The translations under genes were made by a program, and so were the position numbers. This document shows positions 1 to 13,126 of a stretch of 64,000 nucleotides of DNA, piece by piece (the stretch's first letter is position 1; every line of letters starts with the position of its first letter). The DNA lies in assembly GCF_022605725.1 (NCBI RefSeq), contig NC_065567.1, forward strand, positions 30,111,127 through 30,175,126, read 5' to 3'. This DNA is from Anthonomus grandis grandis (Eukaryota > Arthropoda > Insecta > Coleoptera > Curculionidae). The notes under the pieces were generated by a model, which saw only the letters and a list, made by a program, of their open reading frames with translations, ran no database searches and was not told the DNA's origin.

Positions 1-3000
1 CCGGGTTATAACGGAATTCGACCAGAACAAGTGGAATTATAGCACTTTGAAAATTCGGAAAAAAGTCAGTTTTCGACCCCGTTTTTGAGCCCAAAAATGG
101 GCTACAAAAATGTCGAGATCTCAGCTAATATGGGAGCTACGACCTTGCGGATGGTCTCGTTGGATTCAGAAGGACGAAACTAAGTCAGAACCGTTGGAAT
201 TTTCCAAATAGGACCGATAGAAGCCGAGATATGGACCTCCAAAGTTAGGGATTATTCATTTTAAGGGTATACCCCCCCGTATCGAATTTTTCACCAAAAA
301 TTGATTTTTTTCGAATTTGAACTAACTATACCAGCGGCTTGTTTCCATCACCTACAACACGAAAACACCGGGTTATAATGAGTTTCGACAAAAACTAAGG
401 GATTTATAGCACTTTGAAATTGCGAAAAATCGATTTTCTTTAAACCCGAAAATAGCTATAGAAACCCCTATCAGCGGCTTATTTTCATCACCTACATTAC
501 GAAAACACCGGGTTATAACGGAATTCGACCAGAACAAGTGAATTATAGCACTTTGAAAATTCGGAAAAAAGTCAGTTTTCGACTCCGTTTTTGAGCCCAA
601 AAATGGGCTACAAAAATGCGAGATCTCAGCTAATATGGGAGCTACGACCTTGCGGATGGTCTCGTTGGATTCAGAAGGACGAAACTAAGTCAAAACCGTT
701 GGAATTTTCCAAATAGGACCCATAGAAGCCGAGATATGGACCTCCAAAGTTAGGGATTTTTCATTTTAAGGGTATACCCCCCCGTATCGAATTTTTCACC
801 AAAATTGATTTTTTTCGAATTTGAACTAACTATACCAGCGGCTTGTTTCCATCACCTACAACACGAAAACACCGGGTTATAATGAGTTTCGACAAAAACT
901 AAGGGATTTATAGCACTTTGAAATTGCGAAAAATCAATTTTCTTTAAACCCGAAAATAGCTATAGAAACCCCTATCAGCGGCTTATTTTCATCACCTACA
1001 TTACGAAAACACCGGGTTATAACGGAATTCGACCAGAACAAGTGGAATTATAGCACTTTGAAAATTCGGAAAAAAGTCAGTTTTCGACCCCGTTTTTGAG
1101 CCCAAAAATGGGCTACAAAAATGCGAGATCTCAGCTAATATGGGAGCTACGACCTTGCGGATGGTCTCGTTGGATTCAGAAGGACGAAACTAAGTCAAAA
1201 CCGTTGGAATTTTCCAAATAGGACCCATAGAAGCCGAGATATGGACCTCCAAAGTTAGGGATTATTCATTTTAAGGGTATACCCCCCCGTATCGAATTTT
1301 TCACCAAAAATTGATTTTTTTCGAATTTGAAATAACTATACCAGCGGCTTGTTCCCATCACCTACAACACGAAAACACCGGGTTATAATGAGTTTCGACA
1401 AAAACTAAGGGATTTATAGCACTTTGAAATTGCGAAAAATCGATTTTTTTTAAACCGAAAATAGCTATAGAAACCCCTATCAGCGGCTTATTTCCATCAC
1501 CTACATTACGAAAACACCGGGTTATAACGGAATTCGACCAGAACAAGTGGAATTATAGCACTTTGAAAATTCGGAAAAAGTCAGTTTTCGACCCCGTTTT
1601 TGAGCCCAAAAATGGGCTACAAAAATGCGAGATCTCAGCTAATATGGGAGCTACGACCTTGCGGATGGTCTCGTTGGATTCAGAAGGACGAAACTAAGTC
1701 AAAACCGTTGGAATTTTCCAAATAGGACCCATAGAAGCCGAGATATGGACCTCCAAAGTTAGGGATTTTTCATTTTAAGGGTATACCCCCCCGTATCGAA
1801 TTTTTCACCAAAAATTGATTTTTTTCGAATTTGAACTAACTATACCAGCGGCTTGTTCCCATCACCTACAACACGAAAACACCGGGTTATAATGAGTTTC
1901 GACAAAAACTAAGGGATTTATAGCACTTTGAAATTGCGAAAAATCGATTTTCTTTAAACCCGAAAATAGCTATAGAAACCCCTATCAGCGGTTTATTTTC
2001 ATCACCTACATTACGAAAACACCGGGTTATAACGGAATTCGACCAGAACAAGTGGAATTATAGCACTTTGAAAATTCGGAAAAAAGTCAGTTTTCGACCC
2101 CGTTTTTGAGCCCAAAAATGGGCTACAAAAATGCGAGATCTCAGCTAATATGGAAGCTACGACCTTGCAGATGGTCTCGTTGGATTCAGAAGGTCGAAAC
2201 TAAGTCAAAACCGTTGGAATTTTCCAAATAGGACCCATAGAAGCCGAGATATGGACCTCCAAAGTTAGGGATTTTTCATTTTAAGGGTATACCCCCCCGT
2301 ATCGAATTTTTCACCAAAAATTGATTTTTTTCGAATTTGAACTAACTATACCAGCGGCTTGTTCCCATCACCTACAACACGAAAACATCGGGTTATAATG
2401 AGTTTCGACAAAAACTAAGGGATTTATAGCACTTTGAAATTGCGAAAAATCGATTTTCTTTAAACCCGAAAATAGCTATAGAAACCTCTATCAGCGGCTT
2501 ATTCCCATCACCTACATTACGAAAACACCGGGTTATAACGGAATTCGACCAGAACAAGTGGAATTATAGCACTTTGAAAATTCGGAAAAAAGTCAGTTTT
2601 CGACCCCGTTTTTGAGCCCAAAAATGGGCTACAAAAATGCGAGATCTCAGCTAATATGGGAGCTACGACCTTCCGGATGGTCTCGTTGGATTCAGAAGGA
2701 CGAAACTAAGTCAAAAACCGTTGGAATTTTCCAAATAGGACCCATAGAAGCCGAGATATAGACCTCCAAAATTAGGGATTTTTCATTTTAAGGGTATACC
2801 CCCCCGTATCGAATTTTTCACCAAAAATTGATTTTTTTCGAATTTGAACTTACTATACCAGCGGCTTGTTCCCATCACCTACAACACGAAAACACCGGGT
2901 TATAATGAGTTTCGACAAAAACTAAGGGATTTATAGCACTTTGAAATTGCGAAAAATCGATTTTCTTTAAACCCGAAAATAGCTATAGAAACCTCTATCA

Positions 3001-6000
3001 GCGGCTTATTCCCATCACCTACATTACGAAAACACCGGGTTATAACGGAATTCGACCAGAACAAGTGGAATTATAGCACTTTGAAAATTCGGAAAAAAGT
3101 CAGTTTTCGACCCCGTTTTTGAGCCCAAAAATGGGCTACAAAAATGCGAGATCTCAGCTAATATGGGAGCTACGACCTTCCGGATGGTCTCGTTGGATTC
3201 AGAAGGACGAAACTAAGTCAAAACCGTTGGAATTTTCCAAATAGGACCCATAGAAGCCGAGATATGGACCTCCAAAGTTAGGGATTTTTCATTTTAAGGG
3301 TATACCCCCCCGTATCGAATTTTTCACCAAAAATTGATTTTTTTCGAATTTGAACTAACTATACCAGCGGCTTGTTCCCATCACCTACAACACGAAAACA
3401 CCGGGTTATAATGAGTTTCGACAAAAACTAAGGGATTTATAGCACTTTGAAATTGCGAAAAATCGATTTTCTTTAAACCCGAAAATAGCTATAGAAACCT
3501 CTATCAGCGGCTTATTCCCATCACCTACATTACGAAAACACCGGGTTATAACGGAATTCGACCAGAACAAGTGGAATTATAGCACTTTGAAAATTCGGAA
3601 AAAAGTCAGTTTTCGACCCCGTTTTTGAGCCCAAAAATGGGCTACAAAAATGCGAGATCTCAGCTAATATGGGAGCTACGACCTTGCGGATGGTCTCGTT
3701 GGATTCAGAAGGACGAAACTAAGTCAAAACCGTTGGAATTTTCCAAATAGGACCCATAGAAGCCGAGATATGGACCTCCAAAGTTAGGGATTTTTCATTT
3801 TAAGGGTATACCCCCCCGTATCGAATTTTTCACCAAAAATTGATTTTTTTCGAATTTGAACTAACTATACCAGCGGCTTGTTCCCATCACCTACAACACG
3901 AAAACACCGGGTTATAATGAGTTTCGACAAAAACTAAGGGATTTATAGCACTTTGAAATTGCGAAAAATCGATTTTCTTTAAACCCGAAAATAGCTATAG
4001 AAACCCCTATCAGCGGCTTATTTCCATCACCTACATTACGAAAACACCGGGTTATAACGGAATTCGACCAGAACAAGTGGAATTATAGCACTTTGAAAAT
4101 TCGGAAAAAAGTCAGTTTTCGACCCCGTTTTTGAGCCCAAAAATGGGCTACAAAAATGCGAGATCTCAGCTAATATGGGAGCTACGACCTTGCGGATGGT
4201 CTCGTTGGATTCAGAAGGACGAAACTAAGTCAAAACCGTTGGAATTTTCCAAATAGGACCCATAGAAGCCGAGATATGGACCTCCAAAGTTAGGGATTTT
4301 TCATTTTAAGGGTATACCCCCCCGTATCGAATTTTTCACCAAAAATTGATTTTTTTCGAATTTGAACTAACTATACCAGCGGCTTGTTCCCATCACCTAC
4401 AACACGAAAACACCGGGTTATAATGAGTTTCGACAAAAACTAAGGGATTTATAGCACTTTGAAATTGCGAAAAATCGATTTTCTTTAAACCCGAAAATAG
4501 CTATAGAAACCCCTATCAGCGGCTTATTCCCATCACCTACATTACGAAAACACCGGGTTATAACGGAATTCGACCAGAACAAGTGGAATTATAGCACTTT
4601 GAAAATTCGGAAAAAAGTCAGTTTTCGACCCCGTTTTTGAGCCCAAAAATGGGCTACAAAAATGCGAGATCTCAGCTAATATGGGAGCTACGACCTTGCG
4701 GATGGTCTCGTTGGATTCAGAAGGACGAAACTAAGTCAATACCGTTGGAATTTTCCAAATAGGACCCATAGAAGCCGAGATATGGACCTCCAAAGTTAGG
4801 GATTTTTCATTTTAAGGGTATACCCCCCCCCTATCGAATTTTTCACCAAAAATTGATTTTTTTCGAATTTGAACTAACTATACCAGCGGCTTGTTCCCAT
4901 CACCTACAACACGAAAACACCGGGTTATAATGAGTTTCGACAAAAACTAAGGGATTTATAGCACTTTGAAATTGCGAAAAATCGATTTTCTTTAAACCCG
5001 AAAATAGCTATAGAAACCCCTATCAGCGGCTTATTTTCATCACCTACATTACGAAAACACCGGGTTATAACGGAATTCGACCAGAACAAGTGGAATTATA
5101 GCACTTTGAAAATTCGGAAAAAAGTCAGTTTTCGACCCCGTTTTTGAGCCCAAAAATGGGCTACAAAAATGCGAGATCTCAGCTAATATGGGAGCTACGA
5201 CCTTGCGGATGGTCTCGTTGGATTCAGAAGGACGAAACTAAGTCAAAACCGTTGGAATTTTCCAAATAGGACCCATAGAAGCCGAGATATGGACCTCCAA
5301 AGTTAGGGATTTTTCATTTTAAGGGTATACCCCCCCGTATCGAATTTTACACCAAAAATTGATTTTTTTCGAATTTGAACTAACTATACCAGCGGCTTGT
5401 TCCCATCACCTACAACACGAAAACACCGGGTTATAATGAGTTTCGACAAAAACTAAGGGATTTATAGCACTTTGAAATTGCGAAAAATCGATTTTCTTTA
5501 AACCCGAAAATAGCTATAGAAACCCCTATCAGCGGCTTATTTTCATCACCTACATTACGAAAACACCGGGTTATAACGGAATTCGACCAGAACAAGTGGA
5601 ATTATAGCACTTTGAAAATTCGGAAAAAAGACAGTTTTCGACCCCATTTTTGAGCCCAAAAATGGGCTACAAAAATGCGAGATCTCAGCTAATATGGGAG
5701 CTACGACCTTGCGGATGGCCTCGTTGGATTCAGAAGGTCGAAACTAAGTGAAAACCGTTGGAATTTTCCAAATAGGACCCATAGAAGCCGAGATATGGAC
5801 CTCCAAAGTTAGGGATTTTTCATTTTAAGGGTATACCCCCCCGTATCGAATTTTTCACCAAAAATTGATTTTTTTCGAATTTGAACTAACTATACCAGCG
5901 GCTTGTTCCCATCACCTACAACACGAAAACACCGGGTTATAATGAGTTTCGACAAAAACTAAGGGATTTATAGCACTTTGAAATTGCGAAAAATCGATTT

Positions 6001-9000
6001 TCTTTAAACCCGAAAATAGCTATAGAAACCCCTATCAGCGGCTTATTTCCATCACCTACATTACGAAAACACCGGGTTATAACGGAATTCGACCAGAACA
6101 AGTGGAATTATAGCACTTTGAAAATTCGGAAAAAAGTCAGTTTTCGACCCCGTTTTTGAGCCCAAAAATGGGCTACAAAAATGCGAGATCTCAGCTAATA
6201 TGGGAGCTACGACCTTGCAGATGGTCCCGTTGGATTCAAAAGGTCGAAACTAAGTCAAAACCGTTGGAATTTTCCAAATAGGACCCATAGAAGCCGAGAT
6301 ATGGACCTCCAAAGTTAGGGATTTTTCATTTTAAGGGTATACCCCCCCGTATCGAATTTTTCACCAAAAATTGATTTTTTTCGAATTTGAACTTACTATA
6401 CCAGCGGCTTGTTCCCATCACCTACAACACGAAAACACCGGGTTATAATGAGTTTCGACAAAAACTAAGGGATTTATAGCACTTTGAAATTGCGAAAAAT
6501 CGATTTTCTTTAAACCCGAAAATAGCTATAGAAACCCCTATCAGCGGCTTATTTCCATCACCTACATTACGAAAACACCGGGTTATAACGGAATTCGACC
6601 AGAACAAGTGGAATTATAGCACTTTGAAAATTCGGAAAAAAGTCAGTTTTCGACCCCGTTTTTGAGCCCAAAAATGGGCTACAAAAATGCGAGATCTCAG
6701 CTAATATGGGAGCTACGACCTTGCGGATGGTCTCGTTGGATTCAGAAGGACGAAACTAAGTCAAAACCGTTGGAATTTTCCAAATAGGACCCATAGAAGC
6801 CGAGATATGGACCTCCAAAGTTAGGGATTTTTCATTTTAAGGGTATACCCCCCCGTATCGAATTTTTCACCAAAAATTGATTTTTTTCGAATTTGAACTA
6901 ACTATACCAGCGGCTTGTTCCCATCACCTACAACACGAAAACACCGGGTTATAATGAGTTTCGACAAAAACTAAGGGATTTATAGCACTTTGAAATTGCG
7001 AAAAATCGATTTTCTTTAAACCCGAAAATAGCTATAGAAACCCCTATCAGCGGCTTATTTCCATCACCTACATTACGAAAACACCGGGTTATAACGGAAT
7101 TCGACCAGAACAAGTGGAATTATAGCACTTTGAAAATTCGGAAAAAAGTCAGTTTTCGACCCCGTTTTTGAGCCCAAAAATGGGCTACAAAAATGCGAGA
7201 TCTCAGCTAATATGGGAGCTACGACCTTGCGGATGGTCTCGTTGGATTCAGAAGGACGAAACTAAGTCAAAACCGTTGGAATTTTCCAAATAGGACCCAT
7301 AGAAGCCGAGATATGGACCTCCAAAGTTAGGGATTTTTCATTTTAAGGGTATACCCCCCCGTATCGAATTTTTCCACCAAAAATTGATTTTTTTCGAATT
7401 TGAACTAACTATACCAGCGGCTTGTTCCCATCACCTACAACACGAAAACACCGGGTTATAATGAGTTTCGACAAAAACTAAGGGATTTATAGCACTTTGA
7501 AATTGCGAAAAATCGATTTTCTTTAAACCCGAAAATAGCTATAGAAACCCCTATCAGCGGCTTATTTCCATCACCTACATTACGAAAACACCGGGTTATA
7601 ACGGAATTCGACCAGAACAAGTGGAATTATAGCACTTTGAAAATTCGGAAAAAAGTAAGTTTTCGACCCCGTTTTTGAGCCCAAAAATGGGCTACAAAAA
7701 TGCGAGATCTCAGCTAATATGGGAGCTACGACCTTGCGGATGGTCTCGTTGGATTCAGAAGGACGAAACTAAGTCAAAACCGTTGGAATTTTCCAAATAG
7801 GACCCATAGAAGCCGAGATATGGACCTCCAAAGTTAGGGATTTTTCATTTTAAGGGTATACCCCCCCGTATCGAATTTTTCACCAAAAATTGATTTTTTT
7901 CGAATTTGAACTAACTATACCAGCGGCTTGTTCCCATCACCTACAACACGAAAACACCGGGTTATAATGAGTTTCGACAAAAACTAAGGGATTTATAGCA
8001 CTTTGAAATTGCGAAAAATCGATTTTCTTTAAACCCGAAAATCGCTATAGAAACCCCTATCAGCGGCTTATTTTCATCACCTACATTACGAAAACACCGG
8101 GTTATAACGGAATTCGACCAGAACAAGTGGAATTATAGCACTTTGAAAATTCGGAAAAAAGACAGTTTTCGACCCCATTTTTGAGCCCAAAAATGGGCTA
8201 CAAAAATGCGAGATCTCAGCTAATATGGGAGCTACGACCTTGCGGATGGCCTCGTTGGATTCAGAAGGTCGAAACTAAGTGAAAACCGTTGGAATTTTCC
8301 AAATAGGACCCATAGAAGCCGAGATATGGACCTCCAAAGTTAGGGATTTTTCATTTTAAGGGTATACCCCCCCGTATCGAATTTTTCACCAAAAATTGAT
8401 TTTTTTCGAATTTGAACTAACTATACCAGCGGCTTGTTCCCATCACCTACAACACGAAAACACCGGGTTATAATGAGTTTCGACAAAAACTAAGGGATTT
8501 ATAGCACTTTGAAATTGCGAAAAATCGATTTTCTTTAAACCCGAAAATAGCTATAGAAACCCCTATCAGCGGCTTATTCCCATCACCTACATTACGAAAA
8601 CACCGGGTTATAACGGAATTCGACCAGAACAAGTGGAATTATAGCACTTTGAAAATTCGGAAAAAAGTCAGTTTTCGACCCCGTTTTTGAGCCCAAAAAT
8701 GGGCTACAAAAATGAGAGATCTCAGCTAATATGGGAGCTACGACCTTGCGGATGGTCTCGTTGGATTCAGAAGGACGAAACTAAGTCAAAACCGTTGGAG
8801 TTTTCCAAATAGGACCCATAGAAGCCGAGATATGGACCTCCAAAGTTAGGGATTTTTCATTTTAAGGGTATACCCCCCCGTATCGAATTTTTCACCAAAA
8901 ATTGATTTTTTTCGAATTTAAACTAACTATACCAGCGGCTTGTTCCCATCACCTACAACACGAAAACACCGGGTTATTATGAGTTTCGACAAAAACTAAG

Positions 9001-10962
9001 GAAGTTATAGCACTTTGAAAATGCGAAAAATCGATTTTCTTTAAACCCGAAAATAGCTATAGAAACCCCTATCAGCGGCTTATTTCCATCACCTACATTA
9101 CGAAAACACCGGGTTATAACGGAATTCGACCAGAACAAGTGGAATTATAGCACTTTGAAAATTCGGAAAAAAGTCAGTTTTCGACCCCGTTTTTGAGCCC
9201 AAAAATGGGCTACAAAAATGCGAGATCTCAGCTAATATGGGAGCTACGACCTTGCGGATGGTCTCGTTGGATTCAGAAGGACGAAACTAAGTCAAAACCG
9301 TTGGAATTTTCCAAATAGGACCCATAGAAGCCGAGATATGGACCTCCAAAGTTAGGGATTTTTCATTTTAAGGGTATACCCCCCCGTATCGAATTTTTCA
9401 CCAAAAATTGATTTTTTTCGAATTTGAACTTACTATACCAGCGGCTTGTTCCCATCACCTACAACACGAAAACACCGGGTTATAATGAGTTTCGACAAAA
9501 ACTAAGGGATTTATAGCACTTTGAAATTGCGAAAAATCGATTTTCTTTAAACCCGAAAATAGCTATAGAAACCCCTATCAGCGGCTTATTTCCATCACCT
9601 ACATTACGAAAACACCGGGTTATAACGGAATTCGACCAGAACAAGTGGAATTATAGCACTTTGAAAATTCGGAAAAAAGTCAGTTTTCGACCCCGTTTTT
9701 GAGCCCAAAAATGGGCTACAAAAATGCGAGATCTCAGCTAATATGGGAGCTACGACCTTGCGGATGGTCTCGTTGGTTTCAGAAGGACGAAACTAAGTCA
9801 AAACCGTTGGAATTTTCCAAATAGGACCCATAGAAGCCGAGATATGGACCTCCAAAGTTAGGGATTTTTCATTTTAAGGGTATACCCCCCCGTATCGAAT
9901 TTTTCACCAAAAATTGATTTTTTTCGAATTTGAACTTACTATACCAGCGGCTTGTTCTCATCACCTACAACACGAAAACACCGGGTTATAATGAGTTTCG
10001 ACAAAAACTAAGGGATTTATAGCACTTTGAAATTGCGAAAAATCGATTTTCTTTAAACCCGAAAATAGCTATAGAAACCCCTATCAGCGGCTTATTTCCA
10101 TCACCTACATTACGAAAACACCGGGTTATAACGGAATTCGACCAGAACAAGTGGAATTATAGCACTTTGAAAATTCGGAAAAAAGTCAGTTTTCGACCCC
10201 GTTTTTGAGCCCAAAAATGGGCTACAAAAATGCGAGATCTCAGCTAATATGGGAGCTATGACCTTGCGGATGGTCTCGTTGGATTCAGAAGGACGAAACT
10301 AACTCAAAACCGTTGGAATTTTCCAAATAGGACCCATAGAAGCCGAGATATGGACCTCCAAAGTTAGGGATTTTTCATTTTAAGGGTATACCCCCCCGTA
10401 TCGAATTTTTCACCAAAAATTGATTTTTTTCGAATTTGAACTTACTATACCAGCGGCTTGTTCCCATCAACACGAAAACACCGGGTTATAATGAGTTTCG
10501 ACAAAATCTAAGGGATTTATAGCACTTTGAAATTGCGAAAAATCGATTTTCTTTAAACCCGAAAATAGCTATAGAAACCCCTATCAGCGGCTTATTTCCA
10601 TCACCTACATTACGAAAACACCGGGTTATAACGGAATTCGACCAGAACAAGTGGAATTATAGCACTTTGAAAATTCGGAAAAAAGTCAGTTTTCGACCCC
10701 GTTTTTGAGCCCAAAAATGGGCTACAAAAATGCGAGATCTCAGCTAATATGGGAGCTACGACCTTGCGGATGGTCTCGTTGGATTCAGAAGGACGAAACT
10801 AAGTCAAAACCGTTGGAATTTTCCAAATAGGACCCATAGAAGCCGAGATATGGACCTCCAAAGTTAGGGATTTTTCATTTTAAGGGTATACGTATCGAAT
10901 TTTTCACCAAAAATTGATTTTTTTCGAATTTGAACTAACTATACCAGCGGATTGTTCTCATC
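1..10962 (+). repeat. Satellite array, ~506-bp unit, about 21.6 copies
   Basis: The same unit repeats head to tail. Unit starts (CCGGGTTATAACGG) fall at 1, 508, 1012, 1517, 2022, 2528, 3035, 3541, 4047, 4553, 5060, 5566, 6072, 6578, 7084, 7591, 8097, 8603, 9109, 9615, 10121 and 10621; the last unit is cut short near 10962. Units differ by only a few substitutions. The array continues beyond the left edge of the window. Each unit is composite: a long monomer of about 367 bp and a short monomer of about 140 bp that starts CCGGGTTATAATG. Both end in a similar block (CAGCGGCTTRTT... CATCACCTACA). The 10121 unit is 6 bp short and lacks part of that block. No coding function is supported; the short ORFs here simply recur with the repeat. 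Its position (pericentromeric or interstitial) cannot be told from the window. Confidence 0.97.
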
Positions 10963-12999
10963 AAGTAGATCGCAAGGGTAGATGAGAAGAAATAGGAGCT
11001 ATGCAACAATGCAATGCAATATTAAATAAAACCCTTAAAATTTTGTATATTTATTTTTATTTTAGTAAGCTTTGAATTTGTCAATTTAATTTTAGCCACT
11101 TCAAAATTGTTTACTTTTTTAATCTTTTTTTAATAAAATTGGGTATTACGAATAAATAGTTTAAATATAATTGAACATTACAAATAGGCTCCGTCCTAAT
11201 CCGCTCATTTCCTAAACCGTGATATAAACAAATTTGAAAAATAAGTAGTTGGCTACCAGTGTATATTCGACCATAATTCTTCTTCGTTCAGAATTCAAGT
11301 ATTTTTTTAAATTTAAATGAAAATTCCAGGGAGGTTTTGCAATTTTTTAAATGAACTCCAAATTAATGACATTTCTTAATATTTCATAGAATTCCAATTG
11401 AAATTTATCAAAGTGCGGCTCTAACATAATTATTTACTAATACTATGAAATTCGTTCAGTTTCTAAATTGTCCTAAAGTTTCATAAAGTTAAAAAATTCC
11501 ATGCATTTCCAACAATGTTTTCACGAGAAAAACTATGAAAATTCTTTTGTTAGTTTTCTAAGGAAATTTCTTAATACTTTCAATGAATTCTATGCGAATT
11601 CAACAAAAATTCGATGTTTGCATAATTTTTTACCAATAACCTTAAAATTTCAATGTTTTTTCTTTTAATTTGTGTGGAACCTATCTATAACTACGAATTC
11701 GTGCACAATTTCTAACAAAAAAATTATTTAATTTTGAAGGATGATTTATAATTTCTTAAATTGAATATAAAATATTCATAAAATATTATTATGTTTTCTT
11801 AAATTCCTCAAAATGTCTATCAACTTCTATAATATATTAAAAAAAAGTCCATATTTTTCGAAAAATTAAATAAAATCTTATTAATTCAGGCATTTGCCGT
11901 ATATTTTTTTCACAGAAAAAAAGACAAAAAAATGCCTACGATAAAGGATAAAAGCTGATTTTCTACTTGCTTAGGTTTCCAAATATCCAAAATTATATCC
12001 AGTGACCAAATATTTAAAATTACCAAAACCAATATATGTGAAAGAAATTAATACAAGCTGATAAAAAATGAAAATCTATGTTTTCCAGAATATCGACATA
12101 TTTTTTTATATATTTGACGTATTTTTTGCAGGGATTTAAGCCCAAGCAACACATCATAAATTATTATCGTTAAATATATATTTATTTTTTTTTTAAGTAA
12201 TTAATGATTAAGAAAACGCATTTGCTTTTTAAAATGTTATTTCCTAAAGCCTATAATAGCTTTACAAACCTTTTAATTCAAGATATTATTTATATAGCCT
12301 CTGTACTAATAAATAAACAATAATTAAACCCAACTAACTTAAACCAGTCCATAAAAGTAAATCACTAAGACACCGTATTCCTCCTACTACAACGCAAAAG
12401 TCCCCGCGAATAAAACAAACAAAACCGCCCGTCCAAATACGCACTAAACACACACAAAGTTACTATTTACATTAAATAACTAAATAAAATCACATATCGC
12501 ATATACATTCCAGGCGAGTGACTCGTCATCATCAAGCAAAAATCTTAAACCTACATAATTATATCTGGAACAAAATTTGAAATAATAATGCTAATAGATT
12601 GGCGAAGGCGTATATTTCAACGCGACAAAACCGCATCTAAGATGCTATTTAAAATAATCGTAAACGAGTTGGCGAAAGTGCCAGGCATATTTTAGATATT
12701 TCAATTATTTCAAATTGGCTCGGACCCCCGTTTAAGGATTTGCCGAGAATTATTTGCTCTAAACTCAGTTCGTAGTAGTCCAAGCAGTTAACACGTATGA
12801 TAGGCGATCCATAGTTTTTCGCGTGTTTCAAAGGGTTAAAGTACAGTTTTTGATTAATAATTTATATCAAAATAAGTCTTTTAAAATTTTGCATCTTTCA
12901 AGCTAAGTATTGACTTATTTTAGAATCACGGTTGCCATAAATCAGTAAAATTAAATTTTTATTTCTCTAATTTGTGTAATAAGTATAACATAAATATAG
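10963..12999. other. Unique AT-rich intergenic DNA after the satellite edge
   Basis: The satellite stops abruptly at about 10962 and very AT-rich non-repetitive sequence follows. From about 12340 to 12840 the composition is more balanced (for example GGCGAAGGCG and GGCTCGGACCCCCG), which may mark an older unique or conserved segment. The only ORF there, 60 codons on the minus strand at 12649-12831, shows no recognisable domain. I see no supported gene. The 5' end of the following LINE lies somewhere at the right side of this interval. Confidence 0.6.
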
Positions 13000-13126
13000 T
13001 GCACGTACGTGATAATTACAGTGTTTACATTAACGGGTGTTCTATTGTAAACAGTATTTGTCTAAATTAACTTATATTTAATTCATATACGGGGTGATTT
13101 TGAAATTGTGATTAACTAATGAAATA

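Noticed and set aside
373..1546. Minus-strand ORFs of 75 and 62 codons in the satellite, and a 95-codon ORF at 18424-18711
   Set aside because: They recur because the satellite recurs, are broken in most units, and have no domain.
1..10962. Possible CRISPR-like or hammerhead-ribozyme satellite
   Set aside because: The units are fully repeated without variable spacers, the genome is eukaryotic, and no CTGANGA core paired with GAAA in the right layout was found on either strand.
12649..12831. 60-codon minus-strand ORF in a less AT-rich segment
   Set aside because: No recognisable domain and no splice context that I could support.
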